A program made the translations under genes and the position numbers. Below the pieces are notes generated by a model. It searched no databases and had not been told where the DNA came from. It saw only the letters and a program-made list of their open reading frames with translations. DNA of 64,000 nt from Morinoia aosen (Eukaryota > Arthropoda > Malacostraca > Amphipoda > Talitridae): assembly GCA_030386875.1 (NCBI GenBank), contig CM059576.1:65161581-65225580 (forward strand), given 5' to 3'. Shown piece after piece: positions 32,965 through 45,105 of this stretch; position 1 is the stretch's first letter; each line of letters starts with the position of its first letter.

Positions 32965-33921
32965 TTTTACGTTGGTAGGGTTGGTGATACTTTTCGATAA
33001 TACCAACTACCAAAACGCAAATGAGCTCGAGAAGTACGTTTAAGATCACGATAACGAGAGGGTAATGAAGACAGATGGAAACTAAGCTGTGTTCTAGTTT
33101 TTATTTGAAGAAGCCGGAAGGACCGCTGCGTCGTGTTGACTGAAGAACTTGACTGACGATGATGCGCAGTCCGTGCAGGCGAAAGGCTCCGGCGAGTGAC
33201 GGAGTCGACAGTGTATGCGTGTTTGTGTGTTTTATGAAATTCTCTTCATGAGTGAGGGCAAATTAGCAGGCAAGAGAAATCAGTGTGATTTCAGGGTTAA
33301 GCTCAAGGTCTGCGTAATTTGAGCAGGTGAATGAAAATCAATTTGAGCCGTGATTGATGACGCTAATCGATCTTAATCCTGTAGTGATTAAGGATCAAGG
33401 CAGGCTGGATTTAGCAAGATGGCGGCTAATTATTTTTGGTGCCCGTATTCGGGGCAGTGTCAATTAGGCCAATAAATAGGTAATATTCAAGGCCAAAGTC
33501 CAAGGCTGAGTACCAGACTTAAGTACTCGGCTAAGACAAGTTACGGCAGAGCTAAAGGCAATATCAAGGCGTAACTCTAGGCTGAGTTAAAAGTCAAAGC
33601 TCGAGGCCCAGGGATAAATGTGTTGTGGCGTTGTTGACGTCGAAGAATGAGACGCTGACCCACACGAGCTACCCACAAGTAAGAAGTGACGGTCCGACAA
33701 TGGCGTCGGCTGTGATGTTGCCATCACAACGACTTAAAAATCGAACAACTGTTGATAATATTTTCATTTTTGTGCTTTTACACAAAAACTTCTAAGATTA
33801 CTAATTATAAGTAGAAAATTGTTAATAATAATGTGAAGTAAGATTTTTAATGCCAATAATTATGCTATTTAAATGTTAATGAGAAATTTCTGGATTTATA
33901 CATTTTGTAGCTACTGCTACA
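32965..33921 (-). repeat. Gypsy 3' LTR (957 bp)
   Basis: Runs from TTTTACGTTGG to GCTACA on the plus strand and matches 38723-39678. A purine-rich stretch (minus strand, ...CTTGAGGGGTAA, about 33922-33933) lies next to it in the polypurine-tract position. Confidence 0.92.
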
Positions 33922-34080
33922 TTACCCCTCAAGGCACAGACAGAAAGGTCCACCCGCTACAATCATTTGTAGCGGGAAGGAGTGCAAACTACACAACCAT
34001 GCCGAGTCCGGAGGTCGGAAAATGTTACTGAGCGGGGAAGCTTGACCAAACGGGTCTGCAAATTGAGATCAGAAAGAGTT

Positions 34081-37000
34081 CTAGGAACGAACAGCAGTTA
34101 CTGCAGCCGTCTCGTCTGGTTTCTCCAGACTTGTCGCTGTTTCACTAGGAGAGCTAGAATTAGAGTCTACGATAGGGTTTGAAAATGCAGGCAAAAAGAA
34201 AGGGTTACACTCAAGTCGACTAGGCAACAATGCAGCCAAATGAGGAAACTGAGGTGGACGATATGATCGAGTCTCAGTGGAAAGAAGGTTCTGCGGAGAG
34301 AATGAAGAGTTAGTAATCACACTATTATCGGAGATGTACGCGGCCTTGAGCCGGTCTATGCTTACTGAATCGGATGAACCAGATTTTTCAAGAACGAAAT
34401 ACTTTGGCGTTCTTTTGACTACCTTGAATGGGCCATCATAAGGGCGGGTGAGGGTTGGTTTTATATTATCGTTACGTACGTACACACGTGTGCAATGTTG
34501 AAAGGCAGGATCTAATCTGTCTTCCGAATGTGGCATTCGTGGAGCTACATACATGATCTGACGCATGCAATCCTTGAGACAAGTTACATATGCGGACTGA
34601 TCAGCAGGTGAATATGCAGGCAATGGTTTTGGGTCTACAATGTCGCCAGGGAGGCGAAGCGTCTTTCCATACAACATTTCTGCTGCCGTGCACTGCTGGT
34701 CTTGCCGATACAAATTTCGAATGCTCAATAATACTACTGGAAGTCTGTCGGTCCAATCGTGACTGCAATTAAGGCAACGCAGCGCGCGTTTGAGATCTCG
34801 ATGGACCCTTTCAATGAGTCCATTCGACTGCGGGTGATTCGCCGTAGTGTTGATATTTGAACAACCTAAGGCGGCACTAAGCTCACTCCAGAATTTGGAG
34901 GTAAATTGGAATCCCCGGTCATGAGTGACACTTAAGGGAACCCCAAATCTGTAAATCCAATTTGCTACGAAGGCGCCAGCTACAGTATCAATTTGGGTAT
35001 CAGGAAGAGGCACGGCCTCAACCCATAGCGTGAATCTATCGATTATAGTTGACAAATAAGAATGACCGCGAGATAAAGGCAAAGGACCCACCAAATCTAG
35101 GAGTACGCCATCGAATTTTTGACCTGCAAAAGCACAACTCTGCAGCGCTACACGGTTACGTTTCACAACTTTGCTGCTCTGACATGCATGGCAGTCTTGC
35201 ACAATTTGCTTGACCTCCTTACGCATCGCTGGCCAGACGAAACGATCGGAAATCAAACGCAATGTACGGTTAATACCTGGATGAGAGAAAGCATGATAGT
35301 AAAGAATGGCTACCTTGCGGAGAGTCGCAGGCAGATACAAACGAGAAAGTCGCTCAGCGTCACGGTACACGCCGTCAACCAAGGTTAATTTCAAAGAAAT
35401 AGTGTTAGTAGGTTGGAGAAGGTCCTGGAGTTCAGGATCCTCCTTCTGTGCATTTGCAATGTTGCCGAAGGTAATTTCTCCACTGGTTTGGACGGAATTA
35501 ATTCGAGAGAGACAGTCAGCGACTGTATTCTCAAGTCCCTTGATAAAGCGGATATCCGTGGTGAACTGACTAATGAAAGACAGATGTCGAGCTTCTCTTG
35601 GTGAATGATGCTCAGACGGCATTTTGATCGCTGAGGTCAAGGTTTGTGATCTGTATAGATCACAAACTGTCTTGCCTCTAAAGCGTAACGAAAGTGTCTC
35701 ACAGATAAGTAGATAGCAAGGAGTTCCCTACCGAACGCGCTGTAAGCACGCTCAGTGGGAGATAGCTTTTTGGAAAAGAAGGCAAGAGGAGAGATGTTAG
35801 TCCCTACTTTTTGTTGCAGCACAGCACCTACGGCAGTACTGGGGGCATCAACCACCAAGCTGAAGTCAGCATTTGCAATAGGGTAGGCTAGCTCTGCAGG
35901 AGTAGCTGGCTTGTGTTTTATATCATCAAAAGCTTTACGTGCATCTTCCGTCCATTTTACGTCAGTAGATTTATCTTTTCTCTTTGGTTCCAGCTAATCT
36001 GACAAAGGGGCTAACGTTTGAGCACAGTTTCGGATAAAGCGATGGTAGAAATTAACAGAACCTAGGAACCTTCTCAGTTCCTTCTGGGTCTGTGGAAGAG
36101 GGAAGTTTTTGATCACCTCTACCTTGGAAGGCAGAGATTTTAGAACTAGGCTAGAGATTTCGTGACCTAAGTAAATCAGTGATGGCTTTCCGAGCTCGCA
36201 ATTGGCAGGATTGACCAGGAGTCCATTATCAGACAGTCTTTCAAACACGATCCTCAAATGGTCTTTATGTAGCTCCGGGGTTGCGGATGCCACCAAAATG
36301 TCATCAAGATACACATAGGCAACGGTGAGATCCGAGAAAATTTCAGACATGTGTCTCTGAAAAGTTTGAGGTACATTTCTAAGCCCATATGGCATCTTCA
36401 AGAATTCAAAGAGACCAAACGGAGTGATTACCGCGGTCTTAGGTATAGCACTTTCCTCAAGTGGAATTTGATGGAAGGCACTTTTTAAAACAATCTTTGA
36501 GAAAATATATGCTCCCTCTAAATTTGCACTGAAATCGTGCAGGTAAGGGATGGGGAATCGGTCAGGCTGTGTAACAGCATTCAGCCTTCTGAAATCCCCA
36601 CACGGTCGGAAATCACCGTTTGCTTTGGGCACTAACAAAAGAGGGCTAGCCCAAGGGCTTTTGGAACTGCGGATGATGCCGCATTCCTGCATGCGCGCGA
36701 ATTCTTTCTTGGCTAAAGCCAATCGATCAGGCGGTAAACGTCTAGCTTTAGAGTAAACTGGCGGTCCAGTTGTCACGATGTGATGTTTAGTGCTAGTCTG
36801 CATATTTTTAGAAGCTAAGTTAGAGTTTGTTAATGCAGGGTATTCTGCGAGAACCTGCTCGAAAATGCACTCTTTTTTGAAAGCAATAGAAAAGGAATGC
36901 AAGACATTAGCTCTAGTCATGCCACAAGCGGGAATTGAGATCTGTGTCTCCTCGTCCCTAATTTTACGGTTTTTAACGTCCACAATTATTCCAAACTTTG

Positions 37001-37358
37001 CTAAGAAATCAGCTCCAATAATAGGTTCAATGACCTGCGCAATTAGGAAATTAAAAGTGAAATTTCGCCTTAACCCCAGACTGCAAGTGAGTACTTTGTC
37101 CCCATAACACGCTATTGGCGTGCCATTTGCGGCTCGTAATGTTGCCAACAAATTGTTATTTTTGTCTTTCGCCGTGGCTGGAATGATTGAAACTGAGGAA
37201 CCGGTATCGATCAAAAATCGATACTTGGTAATGGGATCGAATACAACAAGGAGGCGAGTAGTCTGGGAGTTAGGCAACGCAGTACTCGCTACTGTGCGTC
37301 GCTGTTCGCGTTTCCCGAAGTAATTTCGGCGTAACGAGGGCAGAATCGTGAGGCACAA
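34081..37358 (-). pseudogene. Gypsy pol: protease, reverse transcriptase, RNase H, integrase
   Basis: Frame from 37358: aspartic protease (FLIDTGSSVSIIP), RT with SPWASPLLLVPK, FRRLNAVTQPD, SAFHQIPL, the FGLFEFLKMPYGL block and catalytic YVYLDD, then the KELRRFLGSVNFYH thumb. A TAG at 35994-35996 interrupts the frame, which continues in phase into RNase H (VDAPSTAVGAVLQQ, FGRELLAIY, YTDHKP). A one-base deletion near 35640 shifts the frame, and integrase follows: HHCC zinc block (YYHAFSHPG..CHACQ), core DLVGPLP, THDRGFQF, NHPQSNGLIER, and a C-terminal TRPYDGPFKV domain. The end overlaps nothing else. Pol begins 70 nt inside the gag frame (37289-37358), the usual frameshift arrangement. Confidence 0.94.
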
Positions 37359-38240
37359 TTGCGCGCTTGGTCACCAAATTTTGCGTGGTACCAGCATAGG
37401 TTACTACTAGCATCGCGAGAGCGCGACCTAAAGCGGCGGTTTTGAGCTGACCTGTCATAAGACCTACCTCTCCCAAAGCGTTGGGGAGGAGCGTAATCAT
37501 AAGCATTGTTATCGTAACGTGCAAATCTACCTGGGTTTTGCTGAATATGAGCTACACTGTGACCTAACTGGCAATTCTGGAAAGCATGCTTTAGCTCTGA
37601 GATCTCGCGCTGCATTGATTCCATAGAAGTAGGAGGTTGAATATTGGAAGCATTTGACGGGCTAAAACTCGCAGCTGATGCGTTCAAGGAAGCTGCCTGC
37701 GGCGTGTGGAACATGTTTAAGTTCCTCATCACTGTTTCTGTGGCTTGAGCTAACGAATCAAGGCTTTCGTCCGGACCGATCATTGACAAGAACGGCCGCA
37801 CGGTAGTCGGCACTTTTGTCATATACAATTCTTTGAGGAATCTTTCAGCTATGCCTAAACCGGCGGCAAGTTTCTTAAGTTCCTTCACTAACGATGCTGG
37901 AGGGAAAGCAACGGACACACTTGGAATAGCTGAGGCATCAACAAGAAACCTAAGCTTGTCCGCATCGGACATTTGCAATTTTGACATTATCTTGTCCTTT
38001 AAAACTGTATACAGGTTGATTGATGGCGGATTGTTCATTATTTCGTCAGAATCAGATAGCATTTGCGTGGGCACAGCAGCTATTAACGCATAAAAAAATG
38101 TCCCGCTGATTGGTAATATTATTGTAAATAAAGATCGCCTCAATTTGATTAAACCAAGTCGTGCTTTCTGCTGGTATGAAAGGCGGAAGAGTTATAGGCT
38201 TAGCGCGCGTTGGATCTGCAACTTCACTTGCATCAGGCAT
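37289..38240 (-). pseudogene. Gypsy gag, frameshifted
   Basis: It starts at the ATG at 38240 (MPDASEVADPTRAKP) and reaches WFNQIEAIF. The frame then changes at the A7 homopolymer near 38090-38097, and the rest is read in the neighbouring frame (ALIAAVPTQMLSDSDEI, VKELKKLAAGL, and so on), ending at 37289. The C-terminal motif CWYHAKFGDQARNC is the degenerate Cys-His box seen in many insect Gypsy gags. The homopolymer position makes a sequencing error possible. Gag packages the element RNA into particles. Confidence 0.85.
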
Positions 38241-38710
38241 ACTGGCAATTTTTTGTTTTTACTGCAAAATTAGCAAAATTACTCTATAACGGCACGGAAT
38301 TTACGTAATCAACACCTAATAACTTTATCATTAAGGTATCAAAAGGTGTGCTTTTAAATACACCTACTCAGTCATTCAAATAAAGACATGAAACGAGAAA
38401 AGGAAAAAAAAATTTTTCGATCTTCAGGAATAACTGTAAGCACGAAAGAAGGTGAAAAATTTTTTTTCTACCTACTGTGGCACATGAGACAAAAGAGACA
38501 GGAAACAAAAATGAGAGAAAAAAATTTTTTAGAGCTGCTCAGAGAAACTCATTAGCACGGTAAGTCCACAGAAAAAAAATTCTCAGGGAAACAATAATGA
38601 GAACTTATCACTACAATGTTATGCCAACATTACCCTCTCTCACGTTTTCTCAAACACTTCTCGAGTTGAATAGTTTTTAAAGTTGGGAGTCACCCAATAT
38701 AAAGTCACTC

Positions 38711-38721
38711 TGGGGTCACCA
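38711..38721 (-). other. Gypsy primer-binding site
   Basis: On the minus strand TGGTGACCCCA starts right after the 5' LTR (which ends at 38723) with a one-base spacer. TGG pairs with the tRNA CCA end. The tRNA species was not identified. Confidence 0.65.
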
Positions 38722-38722
38722 C

Positions 38723-39678
38723 TTTTACGTTGGTAGGGTTGGTGATACTTTTCGATAATACCAACTACCAAAACGCAAATGAGCTCGAGAAGTACGTTTA
38801 AGATCACGATAACGAGAGGGTAATGCAGACAGTTGGAAACTCAGCTGTGTTCGAGTTTTTATTTGAAGAAGCCGGAAGGACCGCTGCGTCGTGTTGACTG
38901 AAGAACTTGACTGAGGATGATGCGCAGTCCGTGCAGGCGAAATGCTCCGGCGAGTGACGGAGTCGACAGTGTATGCGTGTTTGTGTATTTTACGAAATTC
39001 TCTTTATGAGTGAGGGCAAATTAGCAGCAAGAGAAATCAGTGTGATTTCAGGGTTAAGCTCAAGGTCTGCGTTATTTGAGCAGGTGAATGAAAATCAATT
39101 TGAACCGTGATTGATGACGCTAATCGATCTTAATCCTGTAGTGATTAAGGATCAAGGCAGGCTGGATTTAGCAAGATGGCGGCTAATTATTTTTGGTGCC
39201 CGTAATTGGGGCAGTGTCAATTAGGCCAATAAATAGGTAATATGCAAGGCCAAAGTCCAAGGCTAAGTATCAGACTTAAGTACTCGGCTAAGACAAGTTA
39301 CGGCAGAGCTAAAGGCAATATCAAGGCGTAACTCTAGGCTGAGTTAAAAGTCAAAGCTCGAGGCCCAGGGATAAATGTGTTGTGGCGTTGTTGACGTTGA
39401 AGAATGAGACGCTGACCCACACGAGCTACCCACAAGTAAGAAGTGACGGTCCGACAATGGCGTCGGCTGTGATGTTGCCATCACAACGACTTAAAAATCG
39501 AACAACTATTGATAATATTTTCATTTTTGTACTTTTACGCAAAAACTTCTAAGATTACTAATTATAAGTAGAAAATTATTAATAATAATGTGAAGTAAGA
39601 TTTTTAATGCCAATAATTATGTTATTTAAATGTTAATGAGAAATTTCTGAATTTATACATTTTGTAGCTACTGCTACA
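38723..39678 (-). repeat. Gypsy 5' LTR (956 bp)
   Basis: Second LTR copy, with the same terminal hairpin and about 25 scattered differences from the copy at 32965-33921. Confidence 0.92.
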
Positions 39679-40062
39679 TATACTCAAATTTGACCATTGT
39701 ACTAGACTTAAGAAAAATTCTACCTCTGTATCACCTGTGGTAAAACGTAAATAAAGCACCCTTTACGCCAATACAAACGAACTGCTGCGTTCCTTCGAAA
39801 GCCGTTTAAAATGACGAGAACCGTTCAAACAGATTTCTTCATTCGATTTTGAACTTTCACTGTTCAACTCTGAGAGCCTGAAGCATTTTATCTGCTTACA
39901 TATTTTGAAGCTATCATGCATCTGCATACACCTTCCCGATCCTGTTCCATTCTATTGAAATTCTCCCAGCACAGAGTTTTGCGTTCGTTTTGCGTTCATG
40001 AAACCTCGCTAAGCAATGCCATAAGTTAAATCCGGGACAGTGCATCTGCGCAATTTTAAGGT

Positions 40063-40352
40063 TAAGGTTAGGTTAACATCGGCATCTTTGGGATGCTTTA
40101 TTTCCAATCAAGCCTGATACATATGATCTTAGCATTGGTTTTTCAAATGTCTTATAACTAACCCTATATATAGGACACCATGACGGTTCCCCCGTAAAGC
40201 CGGTGCCCATTTCCGACACCTGGGTCGAGTGGGGTATTGTGCTTGAGCTTTCCCTTATACCCAACGGGGAAAATCTCCGCGCCAACGCTGGGAACGAACC
40301 CGCGACTTCCAGCATACAAGTCCGATCCCTTAACCACTGTGCCACGGAGAGA
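40063..40352 (-). mobile_element. tRNA-derived SINE
   Basis: Read on the minus strand, a tRNA-like head shows a perfect A box (TGGCACAGTGG, 40344-40334) and a B box (GGTTCGTTCCC, 40300-40290), with about 33 bp between them, the spacing of an internal RNA polymerase III promoter. An unrelated body follows to a short TTAACC/AACCTT-rich tail near 40063-40080. It is too long and mismatched to be a functional tRNA. No clear target duplication was found. Confidence 0.65.
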
Positions 40353-40399
40353 AAAAAAAAGATGGACACAGTGATTAGAAAATATTGATGTTTGAGTAA

Positions 40400-43300
40400 A
40401 AACACACGAGTTCGTTTTCTTTTGTATCTTTATTAATTAGGCTCCGCAAAAGATAGATTTGCGCTCATTTCCCCTGAACTATCGAGTCATTTATTCTTCA
40501 CTGTTGTGTTAAGAGGTTCTCCCAAAATAAAGGTTTTTAAAATATGATTCCTGATTCATGATAATTTTCTGTAGATGTTCCATTTTAGAACGATACATGT
40601 AAGTGCAGTGTGTGCACTCACATTTATTTTATTTTCTTACATTTAAAACATCAATCAATTCTTGAAGATAAAATGTTATTCATTTTGAAATTAATCGAAG
40701 CTGGGTCTAAACTAAAAATCCGAGATTTAAATGGTGTACTGTACTCACATCGACACCGCGGCCCATCTTTTGTACTATTTTTTTATACCTCATGGTTACT
40801 CCGAGATTTTCACTCTCCAAATAGAGAAAAACGTTGGAATAACTTAGAAATGAAACACCTGGCCACTTTTAAATATTATCACCATGCTAGCCATGCCTGA
40901 AAGTCTGATCCGGAGTCAGAAAATCTGACAGAGAGGCAGGGTCGATTGCAGGGTTATTTCCTTCTGTTGGGCAAGCTCTGCCCAAGGAAGTTGGATACAT
41001 GGAACCGGCATCCCTATCTTTTGCCAGTCAAGCGAGTGAAGCCACTTCTGCCGTCCCAAGCCCCGCCCACCCGGCATTAGGTCCCTGTGTGGAGGTGGTG
41101 TTGCAGTGGAGGGGTAGCACCACCTCCATCATCAGCGACTGAAGACCGAGCTGTTAAATGGCAGACTTGCGCTACTCTGTGCTATACGTTTTTTTCTTAG
41201 GCATATATTTCAATTGCGTCCTCGCTGAATGATAAAGAAACTCATATTGAGGAAACTCGTCCTTGACCGCAGCGTGGATAGCGGCGCCCTGTCACGCTGA
41301 GTGTCTGACACGCACTGAGCCCCATCTCCGTGTGTGTGCCCGTATACCCTACAGCTACCGAAAATTGGCTTCACTTTAGAGCGCTGATGCCGTCTCCATT
41401 CTTAAACCTCCTTGGCTCTGCCAGTCTCGTCTGGGCTTCTGCTGATAGAGAAGAGCACTCGCAGAATATAGTGAAGTCGCGCCCAGGAAGTTTTTTGTTC
41501 AAGAGAATGGAGAATTGCTCTTCTGTCAAGCCACATCCAGGCAGGTACAAAACCGACCACCTGTGCGTGATACGAAATGAATGTTTCTAATGATCATTCA
41601 GAACTCCTTGAGTTTGATAAGTTACGAGTAAAATGAAATCTTCCAATGAAATGAATATTTTCAAATGTAGGAGTAACATTTAAACAAGTAAATTTACGCC
41701 TTGTAGTAAGTTTACGGTCGAAACATGTAGACTTTTAAATGTTTTAGAGGGTAATTGATGAACGAAATCATGCGACAGCACGAAATCTCTAATTTTATCC
41801 TATGCAGTTATACTTGGACGATGAAAATCATAGATACCCCGAAAAATAAGTCAGACTGAGGAGGTATTGAGTAAGAGGCCGACGACATCATTGCCGGGAT
41901 CCGGTTTACTGAGCTAAATCTATTGAAATGACTGTTAAACATAAAAATAATTACTTGTTTCATTGAATTCGCTTGAGAAGATTGAGATAAGTGCTTTGTA
42001 AAAATTTTGATACTAAAGGAATCACTTTGCAATGTTAGGAACAGGAAGCATTCAGCAATATTATTTGTTGCTGGTTAATATTGCATTAATGAATGTAATT
42101 TTCTTAATAAAATTAGAACTAACGAACGCTGGAAAATTGGTCTTGACAGATGTGTATATAATAAAACTGTTTTGGAGTAGAGTCTCTGCATAAAGGTCTT
42201 GACACTGATATTGATGTAAAATGAAAAATATTACAGAATTTAGTTGTAAATTTAACTGAAACTTTTTCACCCATTTTAACATTAATAATTATCCAACAAT
42301 TGTTTGGCTCAATGTAATAAGGATATGTGATAAATGTACTCTTATGACCCAAGATTTGACAGGCAAATTTAATTTTCGTTCAGTTTGCGTATGAGAAACG
42401 ATGGGCCGTCAGATGAGACAAATTTTTATCTTATCACAGTCTTCAAACTAATATAACACAGTTTTTTATCAAAAACTTCGTTATTCAACAAAACTATGAA
42501 TGGTAATTAATTATTCACCTGTGAAGAAACTATCAACTTCAGAAAAAAATGTAAAACCAATTTTCATACTGAATTGTTAATAAATTTACGAACAAGATTC
42601 GAACCTAGAGTCAAGAAAGTAATTGAATGAAACATTATCAATACTAAAAATACAGAACTTTAGCAATACTTCATCCATTGAGGAATACTGAAGACTGTCG
42701 GAATAATAACCTTGAAAAACTTCCAATTAACATTAAATTTCAAGTCTTTTCGTCTCGCATACCATTCTGCATAACACTCAGGCGCTAATTGTTAAAAAAA
42801 TAACTCTGTGATGAGAAGGAGAACAATTCCTGTCTCTGGAAATAAGATATACATAACTTCTTTTGATGAACGTGTTTGAATTGAACTGGAAAATAAAAAT
42901 TGCATGTCGGTACCGAACGCTACCAAATTTTCGCATCCTGATACCTGTATCACATAGTGGATGTTTAACATGCTTCTGTGGAGGGAGTCAAAATTACTCG
43001 CTGATATGCTTGAAGACACGACCAAAAAAGTTTTAGCGTTTGTGGAATATGATTGCAATTAATTGCTAAATAATCTTGCAGAAAAGCCGGTTGCAATACC
43101 TACACTCGTATATAGTTATTATTATAATAATGATATTTAAATTAAAGGCGATATTTCCGTCCATCCTGAAGGAATTTCGTTAGCGTTCTCTTCACAGTGC
43201 ATTCATTGTGTGTGAATATTAGGTCTCAAGCTGGTTAAAAAAAAAATTTGTCATAATTTCGAAGAATATCTTAAAGCGCCCTCTTCACAGTACATTCATT

Positions 43301-43418
43301 AATAGTGAATAATAAACCCCTGCTGTATTTGTGTCCCTGTTATGTAAAGTTAAAGTAGGTGGCATCAGAGTGCCTGTGTCAAATCGTGCTCATCACACGC
43401 GAGGCAATGACGGCGATA
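40400..43418. other. Intergenic or intronic DNA, nothing assigned
   Basis: Mostly AT-rich. A more GC-rich patch at about 40900-41560 has short open frames on the plus strand, but no domain or paired splice sites could be supported. The rest shows nothing recognisable. Confidence 0.35.
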
Positions 43419-43544
43419 TCAAAGCGCACACCCAGTCGACGTCTCCGTCTCGCAGGTCAGGGAAGTGCCAAAATGCTGGTATCCACCCCAGCTGCGCGAT
43501 GCGCTCTCCAGCTTCTGCGTGGAGACCTCGGAGGCAGCAAATGC
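43419..43544 (-). CDS. Candidate terminal exon, unknown protein
   Basis: On the minus strand a strong acceptor (pyrimidine-rich run ending TTGCAATTGCAG) precedes a 42-codon frame (AFAASEVSTQKLESASRSWG...) closing with TGA at 43419-43421. About 70% of codons end in G or C against a strongly AT-rich background, which argues for coding. A second frame is also open, so the phase is not certain. No domain recognised. It could also be an internal exon if the GTGTGC inside it acts as donor. Confidence 0.3.
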   Translation of the reverse strand, partial: AFAASEVSTQKLESASRSWGGYQHFGTSLTCETETSTGCAL

Positions 43545-44971
43545 CTGCAATTGCAACGAAAAACTGAAGCAATGTGAACTGATACATCTGCTTTGTTGTT
43601 TATGGTCGAATTTCAAAATTATGAATTGATTGACATGTGTTTCATTATGTGTACAAGACACTGTGCATTCAGTAACATGATAAAATATTATCGTAATGAC
43701 AAAATTTATACATCAATTGAAAGGACATTCATGATTACAGCGAAATTCCAGGTTTTTATTTTTTACGCTGTTTGTTAACAATACTGGCCAACGTTCAAAC
43801 ATCCCTGAAGAATGCCGTAATAATATGTAAAACATGTGTAACAATGATGAAGTATTTTATTCATTTTGTTTTATTTTGTTCAGCACATACTGTTCAGTCT
43901 GATATCAGATTAACTGCATAGACTAGCGTAACAGAGCCATCAAAACTGATGGCTTTATTTTGAGTTAGACTACACTGCAATCCTGAAATTAAATTTAAAA
44001 AAATTCTAAGGTGCTAGCCTCTCAATGTTTAGATTTTTCATGGTTTCATATGGCTGCTAAGCTCAATGATTGTAGCGCTTACTCCTAGATAAAAAATTAA
44101 GGAAACCTTTGATCATAAAAACAGCATGCTGGTAGGTGCCAGGTGTTGGAGTTGTTTTTTTTCTCTTCATAAAAACTGGAAAATATTGGAGTGAGGGTTT
44201 TTATTTAGTACGTAATCGAATACTTTTTGTGAATCTTAATCTTGGGGAATCGAATTGTTAAACAAATAACACAGCTGAACTCAGATCCAGGAGTGTTTTT
44301 TTATATTTTTATTAGTATTATTCATAACTTTTTACCATTTCATATTCATTTTTTATATTGCTGTCATTTCCTTAGTGCGTCATTTATTTATTTTTTTATC
44401 TAATTATATTTCATTCCAAAAGCTGATTGATAATTATCCAAATCGAAGTGAGTGTTTGAATACACAAGACTGTCAATTGTAATAAAATTAAAAAACGCGA
44501 TATTCCCTCTGACTACACAATAAGTCATTAATAAGGAACTGTATGGATAACGGTTATTAATTCTAATTGATAGTCAAGTATGTATTGTGACGAATTCAAC
44601 ATTGTATTAACCTAATTATTAAAACATCCTTGTAACGCGTTGATGTTCCAGAAAGTTTATTCGACACTGCACTCTAATGCCAAACATTAATGCGTTTCAG
44701 AATTCTACCAGTTGTGATCGGTACGGTAATACGTCATTCTTCAAATGAAGAACACTCGTATAATAATTTTTTCAAAACAATTCTCCTCATAACAGTTCTT
44801 TGTAGAAGCTGTGTAGTTGATAGAGAGCATCACTCACTTTCAATTACCAAAAGGAAAAAGATAAATAAAGGAAACAACGTAAATTTAATAGGCATAATCA
44901 AAAGTGCGCATCCATTTCGTTTTAAACTGTCATCACGAACGTTCTAAAATTTCTTGAATTTTGCAACTTAC
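43545..44971. other. Probable intron/intergenic DNA
   Basis: AT-rich, with no supported frame or repeat structure. Confidence 0.3.
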
Positions 44972-45105
44972 TGCGAGGGTGCTTCGTCAGCGCTTGGCAT
45001 GTGCACACATCGGCCCAGGAGGAGACGTCAAGAAAAAGATTGGAGCGACCTCTAGCGTGAGAAGCTCGAAGTACTTGCTCAGGGGAGCCATAGAAGGACA
45101 ACACT
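44972..45105 (-). CDS. Candidate internal exon, unknown protein
   Basis: On the minus strand this 134-bp block is bounded by an acceptor (...GTTGCAGCAACAG) and a consensus donor (CGCA|GTAAGT). One frame is open throughout (LSFYGSPEQVLRASHARGRS, then NLFLDVSSWADVCTC). GC content is well above the flanks. No family recognised. It does not obviously continue the sugar-transporter exon at 50113-50225. Confidence 0.4.

Larger units (their letters stand above)
32965..39678 (-). mobile_element. Gypsy-type (Metaviridae-like) LTR retrotransposon, full-length structure
   Basis: 6.7 kb with LTRs at 32965-33921 and 38723-39678 and the 4-bp target duplication TATA (32961-32964, 39679-39682). Read on the minus strand the order is LTR, primer-binding site, gag, protease-RT-RNase H-integrase, purine tract, LTR. 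There is no env-like frame after integrase. LTRs look about 97% identical by eye, so insertion is fairly recent, but gag and pol are each interrupted. The LTR 5' terminus is the hairpin TGTAGC-AGTA-GCTACA. Confidence 0.95.

Noticed and set aside
33922..34080. env-like third ORF downstream of Gypsy integrase
   Set aside because: Only about 160 bp separate the pol stop from the 3' LTR, too short for env. It is a non-coding purine-tract region.
40063..40085. Arthropod telomere-like TTAGG sequence (AGGTTAAGGTTAGG)
   Set aside because: Only a couple of irregular units forming the tail of the SINE.
40290..40352. Functional tRNA gene
   Set aside because: A and B boxes are present but the fold and acceptor pairing of a mature tRNA are not, and the sequence continues into a SINE body.
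43393..43587. 64-residue protein with an apparent signal peptide (MYQFTLLQFF...)
   Set aside because: The hydrophobic start is translated from the pyrimidine-rich splice-acceptor tract. The neighbouring frame has better coding statistics.
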